Source: Atopostipes suicloacalis DSM 15692 (GTDB lineage: Bacteria; Bacillota; Bacilli; Lactobacillales; Carnobacteriaceae_A). Taken from it: 64,000 nucleotides of DNA. Made by a program: the position numbers and the translations under genes. Positions 62,386-64,000 of this stretch are shown here, one piece after another. The number at the start of each line of letters is the position of its first letter. Position 1 is the first letter of the stretch. Below the pieces are notes generated by a model. The model was not told the DNA's origin, did not search any database, and saw nothing but the letters and a program-made list of their open reading frames with translations. The DNA lies in NCBI RefSeq assembly GCF_900129085.1, contig NZ_FQUF01000003.1:1-64000 (forward strand), in the 5' to 3' direction.

Positions 62386-63906
62386 TTGAAGGCAGAAAAA
62401 ATTTTATTTGATGCATATAATCCATATATCGTCAATCTTGCAGAGTTTGAAATTAAAAATATCCAAACAAACAGTCGTCTCATCGAAGCAGGTGATTTAT
62501 TTGTTGCGATAAAAGGCCATACAGTAGATGGCCATCAATTTATTGAACAAGCTATCCAACAAGGCGCTCATTTGGTTCTTGCGAATAAATCCTTTCAAAA
62601 AATAACCGACTCAAAAAGTCTTCTGCAAGGAAAAATCCTTTTTGTAGACAATACATATCACTATTTATCGACTGTGATGAATCGATTTTTGGATTACCCT
62701 AGTCAAAAAATGAACATATTTGGAATCACTGGTACAAATGGAAAGACAAGTACCGCCAATATTTTGATACAGATTCTCACAAAAACGAGCCAAAAATCAG
62801 CAGTTCTTGGAACTACAGGAATCCGAACACAAAATTATTCAGCTCCCTTGAATAACACCACCCCGGATCCTTTAATTTTACAAAATGTCTTTCACCAAAT
62901 GGTCGAATTAGAGGTGAAAAATATGATCATGGAAGTGTCATCCATTGGTTTATCAGAAAACCGCACAAAAGAAACAGATTTTTCTGTGGCTATTTTTACC
63001 AACTTTTCACAAGATCATTTAGATTTTCATGGTTCCATGGAAAACTATTTAGAAGCTAAAGGAAAATTTTTCAAAGAATTAGAACCCTATAATAGTCGGG
63101 GATTAGAGAATTTTGCGATTATAAATCGTGATGATGATGCCGCGGACTATTTTATTGAACAGTCAAAAGCAGCCGTCTTAACTTATGGGTTGGATTCTTC
63201 AGCAGATTACTATGCGAGTGACTGTGCATATTCTGAATTTGATACAAAATTTACGCTGCATCATAACCAAAAAACTTATTCTGTCCAGAGCTCATTAATT
63301 GGAGAATTTAATGTTTATAATACATTAGCAGCAATAGCGGCTGCTCACTCTCAAGGCATTGCTTTACCAAAGATTATTGCAGAATTAAAGAATTTGTCCT
63401 CCGCCGATGGTCGTTTAGAAGTTGTGTCTGATACTACAAAAGATGAAATCACAGCGATTGTCGATTTTGCGCACACACCAGATAGTTTAGAAAAAGCTTT
63501 GCAGACTTTAGCCCATATTAACCATCGTCGAATTATCAGCGTGTTTGGTTGTGGTGGCGATCGAGATGCTTCTAAGCGACCAATTATGGCAAAAATTGGG
63601 GTGACGAATAGTGATCATGTCATTTTTACTTCAGATAATCCACGAACAGAAAATCCAGAACGTATCTTAGAAGAAATGACCAATGAATTAACAGAAGAGA
63701 ATTATTGTCAAATCGTTAGTCGAAAAGAAGCCATTCAGCATGCAATAAACCTTGCAGAAAAAGACGATATTGTTTTGATCGCCGGAAAAGGCCATGAAGA
63801 TTATCAAATAATTGGAACAGAAAAATATCCTTTTGATGACAGTAAATGTGTAAAAGAAGCTCTTGAAATTAAAAACAAACATTCAAAAATAGATTTGAAT
63901 TCATAA
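62386..63906 (+). CDS. murE: MurE-type Mur ligase (UDP-MurNAc-tripeptide synthetase)
   Basis: Adds the third amino acid of the cell-wall stem peptide. It has 506 residues in three domains. NSRLIEAGDLFVAIKGHTVDG (first 20: NSRLIEAGDLFVAIKGHTVD) starts the UDP-binding domain, GITGTNGKTST (about residues 113-123) is the ATP motif, and NTTPDP and EVSSIGL follow. The C-terminal DNPRTENP (about 421-428) is the amino-acid-selecting motif; DNPR is typical of enzymes for meso-diaminopimelate rather than lysine. The start is TTG 62386 with GGAG upstream. It is encoded alone, away from the dcw cluster. Confidence 0.9.
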   Translation: MKAEKILFDAYNPYIVNLAEFEIKNIQTNSRLIEAGDLFVAIKGHTVDGHQFIEQAIQQGAHLVLANKSFQKITDSKSLLQGKILFVDNTYHYLSTVMNRFLDYPSQKMNIFGITGTNGKTSTANILIQILTKTSQKSAVLGTTGIRTQNYSAPLNNTTPDPLILQNVFHQMVELEVKNMIMEVSSIGLSENRTKETDFSVAIFTNFSQDHLDFHGSMENYLEAKGKFFKELEPYNSRGLENFAIINRDDDAADYFIEQSKAAVLTYGLDSSADYYASDCAYSEFDTKFTLHHNQKTYSVQSSLIGEFNVYNTLAAIAAAHSQGIALPKIIAELKNLSSADGRLEVVSDTTKDEITAIVDFAHTPDSLEKALQTLAHINHRRIISVFGCGGDRDASKRPIMAKIGVTNSDHVIFTSDNPRTENPERILEEMTNELTEENYCQIVSRKEAIQHAINLAEKDDIVLIAGKGHEDYQIIGTEKYPFDDSKCVKEALEIKNKHSKIDLNS

Positions 63907-63912
63907 AATAAA

Positions 63913-63956
63913 AAAAGAGTTTAGAAGGTTATGATATGATCCCTCTAAACTCTTTT
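63913..63956 (-). terminator. Terminator between murE and the next, convergent gene
   Basis: AAAAGAGTTTAGA pairs with TCTAAACTCTTTT. On the minus strand a run of T follows, so it best serves the gene entering from the right edge, and may end murE as well. Confidence 0.8.
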
Positions 63957-63963
63957 GCTTTAT

Positions 63964-64000
63964 TTATATTTCTTCTTCTACCGTTTCAAAGTCGAAATAA
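63964..64000 (-). CDS. 3' end of a gene entering from the right (partial)
   Basis: The last codons on the minus strand read YFDFETVEEEI and a TAA stop at 63966-63964, just before a terminator with a good T tract on this strand. Only twelve codons are inside the window, so the product cannot be named. Confidence 0.35.
   Translation of the reverse strand, partial: YFDFETVEEEI

Overview
The window is about 64 kb of AT-rich, low-GC Gram-positive DNA. The gene content points to Lactobacillales, most likely a Carnobacteriaceae-like organism: a lactic-acid-bacteria-type DUF2969 protein, a methionine T-box in front of metNIQ, ECF S-components BioY and ThiT, a BceRS-AB module, and CcpA-type cre boxes. 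The Mur ligase at the right end carries a DNPR motif, usual for meso-diaminopimelate-adding MurE, which fits some Carnobacteriaceae. The species assignment is inference.

Layout. 1-0.3 kb: tail of an IS110-family transposase. 0.6-3 kb: an acyl-CoA dehydrogenase with a cre box, then a YtnP-like lactonase. 3-6 kb: metNIQ methionine importer under a Met T-box. 6-10.4 kb: housekeeping genes (RtcB ligase, class I amidotransferase, stand-alone GcvH, YihY, DUF2969, thioredoxin-like). 10.5-22.7 kb: a minus-strand fatty-acid beta-oxidation cluster (acyl-CoA synthetase, acyl-CoA dehydrogenase, FadB/FadN, thiolase, enoyl-CoA hydratase, LysR, nitronate monooxygenase-like, acyl-CoA dehydrogenase, CoA-transferase). 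It resembles the staphylococcal fadXEDBA locus, enlarged by extra genes. 22.9-27.7 kb: small membrane protein, aldo/keto reductase, acyltransferase plus GT2, ribokinase plus arginase-like. 27.9-29 kb: a divergent Cro-like/S24-repressor pair without phage genes. 29.3-33 kb: truncated Ohr, PhoU, MgtE, DegV. 33.3-37.7 kb: BceAB transporter with two-component system. 37.9-47.2 kb: YeiH, sorbosone-dehydrogenase-like lipoprotein, small regulators, DUF4153 protein, and a TetR-controlled ABC exporter. 47.3-53.3 kb: beta-glucoside use (GH1, ROK kinase, LacI, PTS EIIC). 53.8-58.9 kb: BioY, NYN-LOTUS protein, NERD protein, TPP-riboswitch-ThiT, aminotransferase. 59-62 kb: a sugar ABC importer without its ATPase. 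62.4-63.9 kb: Mur ligase.

How the genes work together. The fad cluster encodes activation, dehydrogenation, hydration, second oxidation and thiolysis of acyl chains. Good cre boxes precede three of its genes or satellites, which suggests glucose repression. No electron-transfer flavoprotein is present here for the three acyl-CoA dehydrogenases. The beta-glucoside genes are tied together by a LacI-type operator placed inside a consensus promoter of the PTS gene.

Beyond genes, the intergenic DNA is unusually structured. There is a 52-bp-period tandem array of 35-nt hairpins at 39.0-39.26 kb, and a dispersed family of GGACATTTT palindromes, partly in 40-bp tandem copies, at 23.2, 33.1, 41.9 and 55.6 kb. 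A sugar-ABC permease gene has its only well-placed start out of frame by one base at an A6 run. Calls rest on reading motifs; no database search was possible.
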